Shown here: one piece after another, positions 7,515-16,265 of the stretch
Layout of the letters: each line of letters opens with the position of its first letter
How positions within the stretch are numbered: the stretch's first letter is position 1
DNA from: Streptomyces liangshanensis
GTDB lineage: Bacteria > Actinomycetota > Actinomycetes > Streptomycetales > Streptomycetaceae
NCBI RefSeq assembly: GCF_011694815.1
Contig: NZ_CP050177.1
Coordinates: 744,001-808,000 of the forward strand
Length of the DNA stretch: 64,000 nucleotides
Reading direction: 5' to 3'
Position numbers and translations under genes: made by a program
The notes under the pieces: model-generated
The model's database searches: none
The model's input: the letters and a program-made list of their open reading frames with translations, nothing else
What the model was told of the DNA's origin: nothing

Positions 7515-9006
7515 CCGTCCAGTCGGGGTGACCGGGCATGCGCGGGGTGGTCGTGCCGTACAGCCACTCCGTGAGGAACCCGGTCAGGTCCTGGCCCGAG
7601 ACCTCGGTGGCGACCGCGATGTAGTCCTTCGTGGAGGCGCTGGAGTTGCGGTACCGGTCGAGGAAGGTGCGCTCGATACGGGAGAAGACGTCCTCGCCGA
7701 CCAGCGACCACAGCGCGTACAGGACCAGCACCCCGCCGGTGTAGCGCTGGTTGTCGAAGAGGTTCGCGGCCGTCGGGGCGGCGACGGGACCGGAGTCCTT
7801 GCGCCACTGGTCGCCCCGGGAGTAGACGTCCTTCATCCGGGCCTCCATGGACGTGAGGCCGATGGAGTCCGGCCAGCCGCGCTCGTAGCGGTAGAGCAGG
7901 CCGTAGTAGTCCGCGTGGCCCTCGTTGAGCCACAGGTCGGCCCAGGTGGCCGGGGAGACCAGGTTGCCGAACCAGGTGTGGACCAGCTCGTGCATCATGT
8001 GCGAGCCGATCGCGCTCTCCTTCTGGAGGAGGTAGTTCGGCTTGTAGATCGTGAGGGTCTGGGTCTCCAGGCCGGTGAAGTCGAAGGCGTCGGGCGCGTC
8101 CGTGTTGGCGGGCAGGATGCCGTACGCCTCGAACGGGAAGCGGCCCAGCCGCTGCTCCAGCCAGGTGAGTTGACCGGGCGTCAGGGCGAGGGCCGGCTCC
8201 AGGGCCTCGGCCCGCGCGGTCGGTACGACGTCGCGCAGGCGCATCCCGCTGGGTCCCGGGCGCTCGACGATCCGGTAGTCGCCGACGGTGACCTGGATGA
8301 TCTCCGTGGCGATCGGGTCGCGCGAGTGGTAGACGGCCGTGGTGGTGCCGTCGGCGTTCGTCCGGGTGGAGACGAGGGACCCGCTCGCGACGGCGGTCAG
8401 TCCGGCCGGCGCGGTGATACGGAAGGTGAAGTGCGCCTTGTCCGAGGGGTGGTCGTTGCAGGGGAAGACGGTCCGCGCCAGGTCCGGCTGTCCGGCGACG
8501 GCGAAGCCGTCCGGGGTGGGGACCCAGCCGTTGTACGGCGGCGCGATCTTGCGCGGGTCGGCGGTGTAGTCGACCCGCACGACCAGCTCCCCGTGCTCGC
8601 GCACGCGGGTCGGCGGGGTGACGACGAGCTTCTCGGCCTGCTGCTCGAAGACCGCGCGCCGGCCGCCCACCCGCACCTCGTGCACGACGGGGCCGAGCAG
8701 GTCGAGCGAGAAGCGGGAGAGGTCCTGGGTGGCGCGGGCGACGATGGTCACCTGTGCCTCGACCAGCTTGGTGTCGGCGACGTAGGTGAAGTCCAGCAGG
8801 TAGGCGGAGACGCGGTAGCCCGTGTTGCCGAGGACGGGGTAGACGGGGTCGCCGAGGCTGTCCCCGCCGGGGGCGCCCCTGCCGTCCGTGCCGGCGCCGG
8901 GGCGGCCCGTGAGGGGGGCCGCCTGTGCGGCGGAAGGGGTGAGGGCGAGTGCGGCGGTGCCGAGGAGTGCGGCCGCCGGGGCCGTCACTCGGGTGCGATT
9001 GCGCAT
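7438..9006 (-). CDS. Secreted M1-family metallopeptidase (aminopeptidase N-like)
   Basis: A 522-residue zinc peptidase. A signal peptide (residues 1-29, hydrophobic core AAALLGTAALALT, cleavage near AQA-AP) directs export. The zinc motif HELVH is followed by the third ligand Glu in LWLNEGHADYY, as required for gluzincins. The N-terminal beta domain (YLLDFTYVADTKLVEAQVTI) is typical of M1 enzymes. ATG 9006 follows GGAAAGAG closely. It lacks the large C-terminal domain of full-length PepN, which fits the short secreted actinobacterial group. It likely trims peptides outside the cell. An inverted repeat CGTTCC-N9-GGAACG lies at 9023-9043 in its leader. Confidence 0.88.
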   Translation of the reverse strand: MRNRTRVTAPAAALLGTAALALTPSAAQAAPLTGRPGAGTDGRGAPGGDSLGDPVYPVLGNTGYRVSAYLLDFTYVADTKLVEAQVTIVARATQDLSRFSLDLLGPVVHEVRVGGRRAVFEQQAEKLVVTPPTRVREHGELVVRVDYTADPRKIAPPYNGWVPTPDGFAVAGQPDLARTVFPCNDHPSDKAHFTFRITAPAGLTAVASGSLVSTRTNADGTTTAVYHSRDPIATEIIQVTVGDYRIVERPGPSGMRLRDVVPTARAEALEPALALTPGQLTWLEQRLGRFPFEAYGILPANTDAPDAFDFTGLETQTLTIYKPNYLLQKESAIGSHMMHELVHTWFGNLVSPATWADLWLNEGHADYYGLLYRYERGWPDSIGLTSMEARMKDVYSRGDQWRKDSGPVAAPTAANLFDNQRYTGGVLVLYALWSLVGEDVFSRIERTFLDRYRNSSASTKDYIAVATEVSGQDLTGFLTEWLYGTTTPRMPGHPDWTVTPPKLSAARREDRPTPKDHASATL

Positions 9007-9331
9007 GAGTCTCTTTCCGGTTCGTTCCGTTGAGATAGGAACGCGCAGGACGGGGCCGGGCGGGGAGCCCCGCCCGGGCCCACGTCATGACGCTCCCCCG
9101 TAACCACGGCCCGGTCCGGTGCCGGGGGGTCGATCCCGGCCCGGATCCGGGGCCTGACCAGCATGATCGTGCCGTCGGAGAGACACCGTCAACCGTCCTC
9201 GGGCGGTGGAGAACAGCGCACATCTCACACCGTTCCCACGGAACCGGCGAGCGGTCCGCGACCGTCTGTGTCCGACGGGCCGCGCACCGAATTCCCCCTG
9301 GCCGAACCGGCGTTCGGCGCCGGGCGGGTCC
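9007..9331. other. Intergenic region upstream of the M1 peptidase
   Basis: This 325-bp gap separates two minus-strand genes. It contains CGTTCC-N9-GGAACG (9023-9043), in the presumed 5' untranslated region of the peptidase, and the 12-bp palindrome CCCGGATCCGGG (9140-9151), which could belong to a terminator of the upstream gene. I see no convincing promoter motif and no small gene. Confidence 0.35.
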
Positions 9332-9811
9332 TCAGATCCGGTGGCCGCGCTCGCGTCCGTACGTGTCCCGCTCGGGCGGCGGCCAGGACGGGGCGCCCGC
9401 GGCGAGCGCCTCGTCGATCTCCCTGACCGTGTCGTGGTTGAAGACCTCCGCCACCTGACGTACCAGCAGCAGTGCCTCGGTCACGGCCGGTTCCAGCGGG
9501 CGGTCCGTACGGCTGATGCCGGCGGGGAGGTTGCCGAGGTGGCACGCGCTGCGGAGCTTCCAGCCGGCCTTCGCGTCGAGGCCCGCGGTGGCGAAGCCGA
9601 GGGCGGAGGCCATCGTGACGGCCGCCTCCGAGGCCCCCGCCGTGAGGAGGGCGAGCCCGGCCTCGTGCTCGACGGCGGTGCCGGGGGCGGTGAGCGTACG
9701 GCAGGAGGTCTCGGCCTCCTTGAACAGGTGGCGCGCCTGTTCGAGGAGGAGCACCGCCCAGGCGAGTTGGGCGACATCGGCGTACGGGGGCGGCGTGCCT
9801 GGCGTCTCCAT
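9332..9811 (-). CDS. Hypothetical helical protein
   Basis: I do not recognise this 159-residue protein. It looks soluble and all-helical: residues 10-150 are a run of amphipathic Ala/Leu-rich helices (for example AWAVLLLEQARHLFKEAETSC and TVREIDEALAAGAPSW) with no signal peptide. ATG 9811 is preceded by GGGAG and is used; a GTG directly before it would add one residue. It is followed by a 325-bp gap and is divergent from phoD across 353 bp, so it is probably a single-gene transcript. A bundle resembling HEPN or DUF-type regulatory domains is possible but unproven. Confidence 0.55.
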   Translation of the reverse strand: METPGTPPPYADVAQLAWAVLLLEQARHLFKEAETSCRTLTAPGTAVEHEAGLALLTAGASEAAVTMASALGFATAGLDAKAGWKLRSACHLGNLPAGISRTDRPLEPAVTEALLLVRQVAEVFNHDTVREIDEALAAGAPSWPPPERDTYGRERGHRI

Positions 9812-10164
9812 CACGGGCTCCCTGGGGTCGGCTGCCCCCGAGCCTAGGGAGCGCGGCCCCCCGGCGGGAGTGATTTCGCTCAGAGCAGCGCGAACGGGGC
9901 GGATCGGCACCCCGGGTGCGGCACGGTGGCCGGAAACAGCCGTCCGCGGGTTCCGTACCGCCGGCGCGGATCCGTCCGTCGTACAAATCCGTGGCACTCA
10001 GGTGAATCCATTGGTACTCCTGGGGTATTCATTCTGTCGGAATTGAGCTGATGCGGCATCACTGGACACTCTTGTGTCACGGTCCGGCCGGGTGAAATTG
10101 GGTGCCTGTGTCAGTTGACCTGACACCTTCTCCGCGGCTATGCCGCAATGAGAAGGGAACCCCC
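9812..10164. other. Divergent intergenic region upstream of phoD
   Basis: This 353-bp region lies between a minus-strand unknown gene and phoD. The stretch 9995-10080 is relatively AT-rich, as expected for promoters. An inverted repeat close to phoD is listed separately. A weak TTTCACCC element on the minus strand (about 10091-10099) recalls half of a PHO box, but the required direct repeat is not evident. Confidence 0.4.
10108..10126. promoter_or_regulatory. Inverted repeat GTGTCAG-N5-CTGACAC upstream of phoD
   Basis: Perfect 7-bp arms at 10108-10114 and 10120-10126, spaced by TTGAC, centred 48 bases before the phoD start codon. The size and symmetry fit a dimeric repressor or activator site in the phoD leader or promoter, or a small hairpin in the mRNA. 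Confidence 0.45.
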
Positions 10165-11715
10165 ATGCCCGAACTCGCCCGCCGCCGCCTGCTGATGGCC
10201 GGTGCCGCCACCGCCGGCGCCGTCGCCTCCGGACAGTTGCTGACCGCCACCGCCGCCCACGCCACCGCCGCCTCGCGCCCGCTCGAGGCGCCGCTCCCGG
10301 ACGGCCTCTTCACGCTCGGTGTCGCCTCCGGGGACCCGCTGCGCACCTCCGTCGTCCTGTGGACCCGGCTCGCGCCCGACCCGCTGCACGGCGGTGGGAT
10401 GCCGGACAGATCCGTGCAGGTCCGCTGGCAGGTGGCCCTGGACGAGCGGTTCCGTACCGTCGTCCGGCAGGGCACCGCCGTGGCCTCGCCGTCGCTGGGG
10501 CACAGCGTCCACGTGGACGTGCCGGGGCTGAGCGCCGGCCGGGAGTACTGGTACCGCTTCCGGGTCGGCTCGCAGCTCTCGCCCGTGGGGCGCACCCGCA
10601 CGGCGGAGGCGAACCCGTCGAAGCTGCGCGTCGCGCTGGCCTCGTGCCAGAACTGGCAGAACGGCTACTTCACGCCGTACGCGGACATGCGGCAGCAGGA
10701 CCCCGACGTCGTGCTCTTCGTCGGCGACTACATCTACGAGAGCGCCCCGGCCGCGTCGTCCGTACGCCGCCACGAGGGCACCGGGGAGCCGGTGGACCTG
10801 GTCGGTTACCGCAACCGGTACGCGCAGTACAAGACGGACCCCGACCTGCTGGCGATGCACGCGGCGGCCCCGTGGATCGTGACCTTCGACGACCACGAGG
10901 TCGACAACGACTTCGCCGGGGAGGTGCCGCAGGACCCGGGCAAGCAGCCGCACGACGCGTTCGTGGCCCGGCTGACCGCCGCCTACCAGGCGTTCTACGA
11001 GCACATGCCGGTCAGGGCGTCGGCCGTGCCGAACGGCCCGCACATCCAGATGTACCGGCGCTTCGACTTCGGCCGGCTGGTCCGGCTCAACGTGCTGGAC
11101 ACCCGGCAGTTCCGCAGCGACCAGGCCGCCACGAAGGAGGCCGCCCTCGACCCGTCGCTGACCATGCTGGGCGCGAACCAGAAGCGGTGGCTGCGGTCCG
11201 GTCTCAGCACGTCGGGGGCCCGGTGGAACGTGCTCGCCTCGCAGATCATGATGGCGGAGACCGACATCCTCGCGGGTCCCGGCAAGGAGTGGTACTACGA
11301 CGCCTGGGACGGCTACCAGGTCGAGCGCAACGACCTGTTGGCCCGCTTCCGGAACGTCTCGAACCCGGTGGTGCTGAGCGGTGACCGCCACCTGACGATG
11401 ATCAGCGACCTGAAGCGGGACTACGCCGACCCGAAGTCGGCCGTCGTCGGCGCCGAGTTCGTGGGGACGTCCATCAGCTCCAACGGTGACCAGAGCGTGG
11501 CGGCGTTCGACGCGCAGTGGGATCCGCTGCGCGCCGACAACCCGCACTGGAAGTTCATCGACTGCCACCGCGGCTACCACCTCTTCGACATCGGTACGCG
11601 GGGGATCGACGCGCAGGTACGGACCGTCGGTACGGTCCTGCGGCCGCAGTCGCCGTCGGTGGCGCTGGCCCGGCTGCGGGTCGAGGCGGGGCGCCCGGGG
11701 GTGACGAAGGTCTGA
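10165..11715 (+). CDS. phoD: Tat-exported alkaline phosphatase D (PhoD)
   Basis: A 516-residue phosphodiesterase/phosphomonoesterase of the PhoD family. The N-terminus has the twin-arginine signal ARRRLLMAGAATAG, with cleavage expected near residue 36 (AHA). Metal-binding and active-site motifs are LASCQNW (about 158), FVGDYIYE (about 185), TFDDHEVDNDF (about 247) and SGDRHL (about 410). ATG 10165 follows GAGAAGGG; the upstream GTG at 10102 is rejected because it would place 21 residues before the Tat motif. The enzyme releases phosphate from phosphodiesters outside the cell. A strong hairpin follows the stop codon. Confidence 0.92.
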   Translation: MPELARRRLLMAGAATAGAVASGQLLTATAAHATAASRPLEAPLPDGLFTLGVASGDPLRTSVVLWTRLAPDPLHGGGMPDRSVQVRWQVALDERFRTVVRQGTAVASPSLGHSVHVDVPGLSAGREYWYRFRVGSQLSPVGRTRTAEANPSKLRVALASCQNWQNGYFTPYADMRQQDPDVVLFVGDYIYESAPAASSVRRHEGTGEPVDLVGYRNRYAQYKTDPDLLAMHAAAPWIVTFDDHEVDNDFAGEVPQDPGKQPHDAFVARLTAAYQAFYEHMPVRASAVPNGPHIQMYRRFDFGRLVRLNVLDTRQFRSDQAATKEAALDPSLTMLGANQKRWLRSGLSTSGARWNVLASQIMMAETDILAGPGKEWYYDAWDGYQVERNDLLARFRNVSNPVVLSGDRHLTMISDLKRDYADPKSAVVGAEFVGTSISSNGDQSVAAFDAQWDPLRADNPHWKFIDCHRGYHLFDIGTRGIDAQVRTVGTVLRPQSPSVALARLRVEAGRPGVTKV

Positions 11716-11722
11716 CACGCGG

Positions 11723-11757
11723 GTCCCGCCGCGCGCGGAACCGGCGCGCGGCGGGAC
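11723..11757 (+). terminator. Factor-independent-type terminator of phoD
   Basis: A 14-bp perfect stem (11723-11736 with 11744-11757, GTCCCGCCGCGCGC) and a 7-base loop, eight bases after the phoD stop. There is no U tract, as is usual in Streptomyces. Confidence 0.7.
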
Positions 11758-11895
11758 GGGTGTGCGGGGGCTCCGGCGGCTCCTGTCGCGGCCTTGTGGT
11801 TCGTTGTCCTGTCCATGACCATGGAGCGCCACGCCCTGCCCCGCGCCACTCGCGCACCGGCAGACCCGCACACGCATCCGTGGAAGGGACCCGCC

Positions 11896-13326
11896 ATGCC
11901 CCAGCACCCCACAGGGACGCCCCGCAGGACCGTACTGTCGTCCGCCGCCGCCGTCGCGGCCGGAGCCGCCGTCGTCACCTCGGCACCGGCGGCGGCCGCC
12001 GCCGGGTCCGGTGGGCGGGAGACGGGCGACAGACCCGCCGCGACCGCCCAGCATCCCGACCGGGAGCTGCGGGAGCTGCTCAAGGAGGTCGACCGCGACC
12101 GGATCGAGGCGACCGTGCGCCGCCTCGCCGCCTTCGGGACCCGGCACACCCTGTCCACCCAGGACGACCCCGAGCGCGGCATCGGCGCCGCCCGCGACTG
12201 GATCCTCGCCGAGCTGAAGCGGTACGCCGCGGCCTCGGGCGGCCGGATGACCGTCGAGCTCCAGTCGTACATACAGCAGCCGGCCTCCCGGATCCCGGTG
12301 GCCACCCGCATCACCAACGTCGTCGCGACCCTGCGCGGCGCGGTCGACCCGGGCCGGGTCCACGTCGTCTCCGGGCACTACGACTCCCGCGCCACCGACG
12401 TCATGGACGCCACCGGTGACGCGCCGGGCGCCGACGACGACGCCTCCGGGGTCGCGGTCGTCATGGAGCTGGCGCGCGTGATGGCGCGGCGCCGGCCCGC
12501 CACGACGCTCGTCTTCGCGGCCGTCGCGGGCGAGGAGCAGGGCCTGTACGGGTCGGCGTACCTGGCGGAAAGCTTCAAGGCGGCGGGGACGAACGTCCAG
12601 GCCATGTTCACCAACGACATCGTCGGCAGCTCGCGGGCGGACGACGGCACCCGTGAGCCGTACACCGTGCGGCTCTTCGCGGAGGGCGTGCCGACGTCCG
12701 AGACGCCGCAGCAGGCGGACACCCGCCGCTCGGTCGGCGGCGAGAACGACTCGCCCAGCCGCCAGCTCGCCCGGTTCGTCCGCGACGTCGCGGACAACGA
12801 CGCGACGGGGATGAACGTCCGGGTGGTCTACCGCCGCGACCGCTACCTGCGGGGCGGCGACCACATCCCGTTCCTGGAGCGCGGGTACGCGGCGGGGCGC
12901 TTCACCGAGCCGGCGGAGGACTTCGCGCACCAGCACCAGGACGTGCGGGTCGTCGACGGCAAGCAGTACGGCGACCTGCCCGAGTTCTGCGACTTCGGCT
13001 ACATCGCCCGCGTCGCCCGGGTCAACGGCGCGGTCCTGTGGTCCCTGGCCCAGGCCCCCGCCGCGCCGCGCGGGGTGAAGATCGTCACGAGCGCGCTCAC
13101 CAACGACACCCAGCTGGTCTGGGACGCGGGCACCGAGCCCGACCTCGCGGGGTACGAGGTGGTGTGGCGCGAGACGACCGCGCCGGAGTGGACCGCGGTG
13201 ATCGAGGCGGGCACGGCCACGAGCCACACCGTGGACCTGTCCAAGGACAACGTCTTCTTCGGGGTCCGCGCGGTGAACCGGGCCGGGCGGCGCGGGCCGG
13301 TGGCCTTCCCCGTACCGCAGCGCTGA
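11896..13326 (+). CDS. Secreted M28-family aminopeptidase with Fn3-like C-terminus
   Basis: A 476-residue exported zinc peptidase. Residues 1-36 form a signal peptide with an RR pair (TPRRTVLSSAAAVAAGAA), possibly Tat. The M28 domain carries the di-zinc ligands His161 (SGHYDSR), Asp181 region (GADDDASG), Glu213/214 (AGEEQGLYGS) and Asp241 (TNDIVG), with a final His in FAHQHQDV. The C-terminal 90 residues look like a fibronectin type III-like domain (DLAGYEVVWRETT). ATG 11896 follows GGAAGGGA. It lies downstream of phoD but with its own 180-bp leader beyond a terminator, so probably a separate transcript. Confidence 0.88.
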   Translation: MPQHPTGTPRRTVLSSAAAVAAGAAVVTSAPAAAAAGSGGRETGDRPAATAQHPDRELRELLKEVDRDRIEATVRRLAAFGTRHTLSTQDDPERGIGAARDWILAELKRYAAASGGRMTVELQSYIQQPASRIPVATRITNVVATLRGAVDPGRVHVVSGHYDSRATDVMDATGDAPGADDDASGVAVVMELARVMARRRPATTLVFAAVAGEEQGLYGSAYLAESFKAAGTNVQAMFTNDIVGSSRADDGTREPYTVRLFAEGVPTSETPQQADTRRSVGGENDSPSRQLARFVRDVADNDATGMNVRVVYRRDRYLRGGDHIPFLERGYAAGRFTEPAEDFAHQHQDVRVVDGKQYGDLPEFCDFGYIARVARVNGAVLWSLAQAPAAPRGVKIVTSALTNDTQLVWDAGTEPDLAGYEVVWRETTAPEWTAVIEAGTATSHTVDLSKDNVFFGVRAVNRAGRRGPVAFPVPQR

Positions 13327-13498
13327 GATCCGGTCACGGACTCTGCCCGGCGGAGCACGGAAGGGTGACGTGCGTGCGGGGCCGGGTAGAGTTCGTGACC
13401 GCTGGTCAGCGCGCCGGTGGTGCCGCCGGACCGACCCGGGTCCGGGGTCCGGCCCGTGGCGCGGGCCGGCGCGGTGCCCAGGCAGGGAGGAGTCGCTG

Positions 13499-14431
13499 AT
13501 GCTGTTCCGTCAGCTGGAGTATTTCGTGGCGGTCGCCCGGGAGAAGCACTTCGCGCGGGCCGCGGAATCCTGCTACGTCTCGCAGCCCGCCCTCTCCGCG
13601 GCGATCGCCAAGCTGGAACGGGAACTGAACGTCACCCTCATCAACCGGGGGCACAACTACGAGGGCCTCACCCCGGAGGGCGAGCGGCTCGTCGTCTGGG
13701 CCAAGCGGATCCTCGCCGAGCAGGACGCGTTCAAGGCCGAGGTGGCGGCCGTCCAGTCCGGCATCACCGGGACGCTGCGGCTGGGCACGGAACCGACCGC
13801 GTCGACGACCCTGGCGCTCCCCGTGGCGGCGTTCTGCGGGGCGCACCCGCTGGCCAAGGTGCAGGTGCAGTCCCGGCAGTCGGCCAAGGAGCTGCACCGC
13901 CAGCTCCGCGAGTTCGAGCTCGACGCGGCGATCGCGCACTTCGCGCCGGACGACCGGGAGAGCCTCCAGGTGGTGCCGCTGTACCAGGAGCGGTACGTCC
14001 TGCTCGCGTCCGGCGACCAGTTGATGCCCCAGAGCGACACCATGGCGTGGGCGGACGCGGCGCAGCTGCCGCTGGCCCTGCTGACGCCCGACATGCGCAT
14101 CCGCCAGCTGATCGACCGGGTGTTCGCGGAGAACGGGGTCGTGGTGACCCCGCAGGTGGAGACGGACTCGGTCGCGTCCCTGTACGCGCACGTGGGCGTC
14201 GGCGAGTGGGCGAGCATCGTGCCGCACACCTGGCTCCGCGCGATGCCGGTGATCGGCAGGCCGCGCGCCGTCCGGCTGGTGGAGCCGGACGCGCGGGCGC
14301 AGATCTCGGTGGCGATCCACGCGGCGACGCCGGGCTCGATCGCGGCGCGGGCGTTCGTGAACGCGGCCACGGAACTGTCGCTGGACGACTTCTTCGACCA
14401 GTCGATGCCGGGCGACCACCGGATGCGGTAG
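13499..14431 (+). CDS. LysR-family transcriptional regulator of the oxalate locus
   Basis: A 310-residue LysR protein. The winged helix-turn-helix occupies residues 1-60 (LEYFVAVAREKHFARAAE, SQPALSAAIAKLEREL) and the effector-binding domain spans about 90-300. ATG 13499 is preceded by GGGAGGAG. It converges on the acyl-CoA ligase gene, and just beyond that gene lies the divergent ligase/decarboxylase promoter, which holds three related palindromes of LysR type (T-N11-A). Genes beyond it encode oxalyl-CoA decarboxylase and formyl-CoA transferase, so the natural co-inducer would be oxalate or a CoA derivative. That assignment is inferred from context only. Confidence 0.88.
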   Translation: MLFRQLEYFVAVAREKHFARAAESCYVSQPALSAAIAKLERELNVTLINRGHNYEGLTPEGERLVVWAKRILAEQDAFKAEVAAVQSGITGTLRLGTEPTASTTLALPVAAFCGAHPLAKVQVQSRQSAKELHRQLREFELDAAIAHFAPDDRESLQVVPLYQERYVLLASGDQLMPQSDTMAWADAAQLPLALLTPDMRIRQLIDRVFAENGVVVTPQVETDSVASLYAHVGVGEWASIVPHTWLRAMPVIGRPRAVRLVEPDARAQISVAIHAATPGSIAARAFVNAATELSLDDFFDQSMPGDHRMR

Positions 14432-14446
14432 GCCTTTCCGGCCGAC

Positions 14447-14486
14447 GCGGACCGTACGGCCCCGAAGCGGACCGTACCGCCCCGGG
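14447..14486. repeat. Two tandem 20-bp repeats between convergent genes
   Basis: 14447-14466 and 14467-14486 are near-identical copies of GCGGACCGTACSGCCCCGRR, differing at three positions. They sit in the 72-bp space between the convergent LysR and ligase genes and may contribute to termination. Confidence 0.5.
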
Positions 14487-14503
14487 TCGGCCTGTACGGC
14501 CGC

Positions 14504-16093
14504 TCAGTGCCCGTACAGGCGCTCCACCGCCGGCCGGTCCAGGCCGCCCTTGGCCGTGTGCGGCAGCGAGCCGACGACGTCCAGCCGGTCGGGCACCTCG
14601 GCGGCGGGCAGCCGGTTGCGGCAGTACTGGAGGATCTCGGGCCCGGTGGACTCCCCGTCGCTGACGACCACCACGGCGCCCATCCGCGGCCCGTCCCCCT
14701 CGTCGGGCAGGGCGAAGACGGCCGCCTCGGTGACGCCGGGGCACCCCGCGAGGATGTCCTCGACGTGCTCGGGGGAGATCGTCGTACCCCCGCGGACGAT
14801 GAGGTTCTTGATGTGCCCGGTCAGGAACAGGTACCCGTCCTCGTCCAGGGAGCCCAGGTCCCCGGTGCGGAACCAGCCGTCGGTGAAGGAGCGCGCCGTC
14901 TCGGCCGGGTCGCCCAGGTAGCCGCGGGCGACGGTCGGGCCGTGCACCCACACCTCGCCCGTGGTGCCGACGGGGCAGGGACGCCCGTCCGGGTCGAGGA
15001 CCCGCAGGTCCACCCCGGTCGACCGGCCGACGGAGCCGTGCTTGAGGAAGCCCTGCTGCGGCAGCGGTTCGCTGGTCGCCTGGTGCGTGGACTCGGTCAT
15101 GCCGTACGCGGACAGCAGCGGCGCGCCGAGCGTGCGCTCCAGCGCCCGCTGGGTGGCGGTGTTGAGCGGCGCGCTGCAACTGCGGACGAACTTGAGCGGC
15201 GCGAGCCGCGGCCCCGGGTACTCGGTCGCCGACCGCTCCAGGAGGATCTCGTGGACGGTGGGCGCCGCGGTGAACCACGAGGCGGACACGGCCCGTACGT
15301 CGTCCCAGAAGGTCGGCGCGGAGAAGCCGCCGCGCTCGGGCAGCAGGACGCACCCGCCGCTGGCCAGCGTGGCCAGGAGGCCCGCGAACAGGCCGTGTCC
15401 GTGGAAGAACGGCATGACCGCGACGGTCGCGTCCTCGGGACCCAGCTCGTAGGTGGCGCAGATGTCCCGCACGGACGCGGCCACGTTGGTGTGCGTCAGC
15501 GGGACCATCTTGGCCTGGTCGGTCGTGCCGGCGGTGAACAGGACGACGCTGTCGTGGTCCGTGAGCTCCCGGGCCGCGCCCCGTACCCGGCGTACCACTC
15601 CCGCGCCTGTGTCGAGGCCCGCGGTCGCCGTCCCGGCACGGGAGACGTCGACGCGCAGGGTCCAGGCCGGGACACCGACCGGGGCGAGCGGTACGGCGTC
15701 GGCGGCGGCCGGCCCCACGAGGACGGCCCGCGCGCCCAGCGCGTCGAGCCGCGCGGACAGGTGGGGCCGGGGCAGGGCCGGGTCGACGGGGGCCGCCACC
15801 AGTCCGGCCCGCGCGGCGCCGAGCAGCGCGACGACGAACTCGGCGGTGTTGGCGCAGACGACGGCGACGGCGTCCCCCGGGCGCAGCCCGGTGGCGGCCA
15901 GGCGTCCGGCCACGTCGTCGGCGAGGCTCGCGAGGACGCCGTACGACAGCGGCACGCGGTCCGCGGTGACGACCAGCGCCCGGGCCCGCGGACGGTCCCG
16001 TACCTGCCGGTCGAGGAGATCGATGAGTCCTGTGATCGTTGGGGGCCGATACCGGTTCTCGTCGCGCACGGATGCTGCGGTCGGAACCGCCAT
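14504..16093 (-). CDS. AMP-forming acyl-CoA ligase, probable oxalate--CoA ligase
   Basis: A 529-residue adenylate-forming enzyme resembling the plant/yeast oxalyl-CoA synthetase group: MPFFHGHGLFAGLLATL, SASWFTAAPTVHEILL, FVRSCSAPL, AYGMTESTHQATSEP and GWFRTGDLG are all recognisable. ATG 16093 follows GAGGAGGAGG. The gene is divergent from oxc and in the same locus as frc, so activation of oxalate with CoA and ATP is the likely reaction. Three core motifs are unusual. The P-loop reads TAGTTDQAK instead of SGTTGxPK, A5 reads RGGTTISP, and the C-terminal catalytic lysine motif reads TAKGGLDR, where GK would be expected. Activity may therefore differ from the canonical enzyme. Confidence 0.8.
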   Translation of the reverse strand: MAVPTAASVRDENRYRPPTITGLIDLLDRQVRDRPRARALVVTADRVPLSYGVLASLADDVAGRLAATGLRPGDAVAVVCANTAEFVVALLGAARAGLVAAPVDPALPRPHLSARLDALGARAVLVGPAAADAVPLAPVGVPAWTLRVDVSRAGTATAGLDTGAGVVRRVRGAARELTDHDSVVLFTAGTTDQAKMVPLTHTNVAASVRDICATYELGPEDATVAVMPFFHGHGLFAGLLATLASGGCVLLPERGGFSAPTFWDDVRAVSASWFTAAPTVHEILLERSATEYPGPRLAPLKFVRSCSAPLNTATQRALERTLGAPLLSAYGMTESTHQATSEPLPQQGFLKHGSVGRSTGVDLRVLDPDGRPCPVGTTGEVWVHGPTVARGYLGDPAETARSFTDGWFRTGDLGSLDEDGYLFLTGHIKNLIVRGGTTISPEHVEDILAGCPGVTEAAVFALPDEGDGPRMGAVVVVSDGESTGPEILQYCRNRLPAAEVPDRLDVVGSLPHTAKGGLDRPAVERLYGH

Positions 16094-16188
16094 GACCACC
16101 TCCTCCTCGCACCAGGCCTGTTTGAAGACGTCAGGAGCGAGCCTGCGCGGGCGCGGGGTGCCCGTCCAATACGCGATGGCGAACAGCC

Positions 16189-16205
16189 GATAGCGCGTGT
16201 CTATC
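16189..16205. promoter_or_regulatory. Palindrome 1, candidate LysR operator
   Basis: GATAGC-GCGTG-TCTATC: 6-bp arms with one mismatch and a 5-base spacer, in the 269-bp divergent region between the acyl-CoA ligase and oxc. It lies on the ligase side and is related to the two palindromes nearer oxc. Confidence 0.55.
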
Positions 16206-16246
16206 AAACCAGGCGGAGGGTGAAGTGCGCCCCCTGGCACGGCAGT

Positions 16247-16265
16247 CGATAAATGTTGTTTATCG
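16247..16265. promoter_or_regulatory. Palindrome 2, candidate LysR operator
   Basis: CGATAAA-TGTTG-TTTATCG: perfect 7-bp arms, 5-base spacer, containing the T-N11-A core used by LysR proteins. It is AT-rich in a GC-rich context and centred 107 bases upstream of the oxc start codon. Confidence 0.65.

Noticed and set aside
10089..10106. Possible PHO box upstream of phoD
   Set aside because: Only one TTTCACCC-like unit on the minus strand; the 11-base direct repeat that defines the Streptomyces PHO box is missing.
10138..13227. 1029-codon minus-strand frame opposite phoD and the M28 gene
   Set aside because: Spans two well-supported genes on the other strand, low-complexity translation, no ribosome binding site or domain; a GC-bias shadow.
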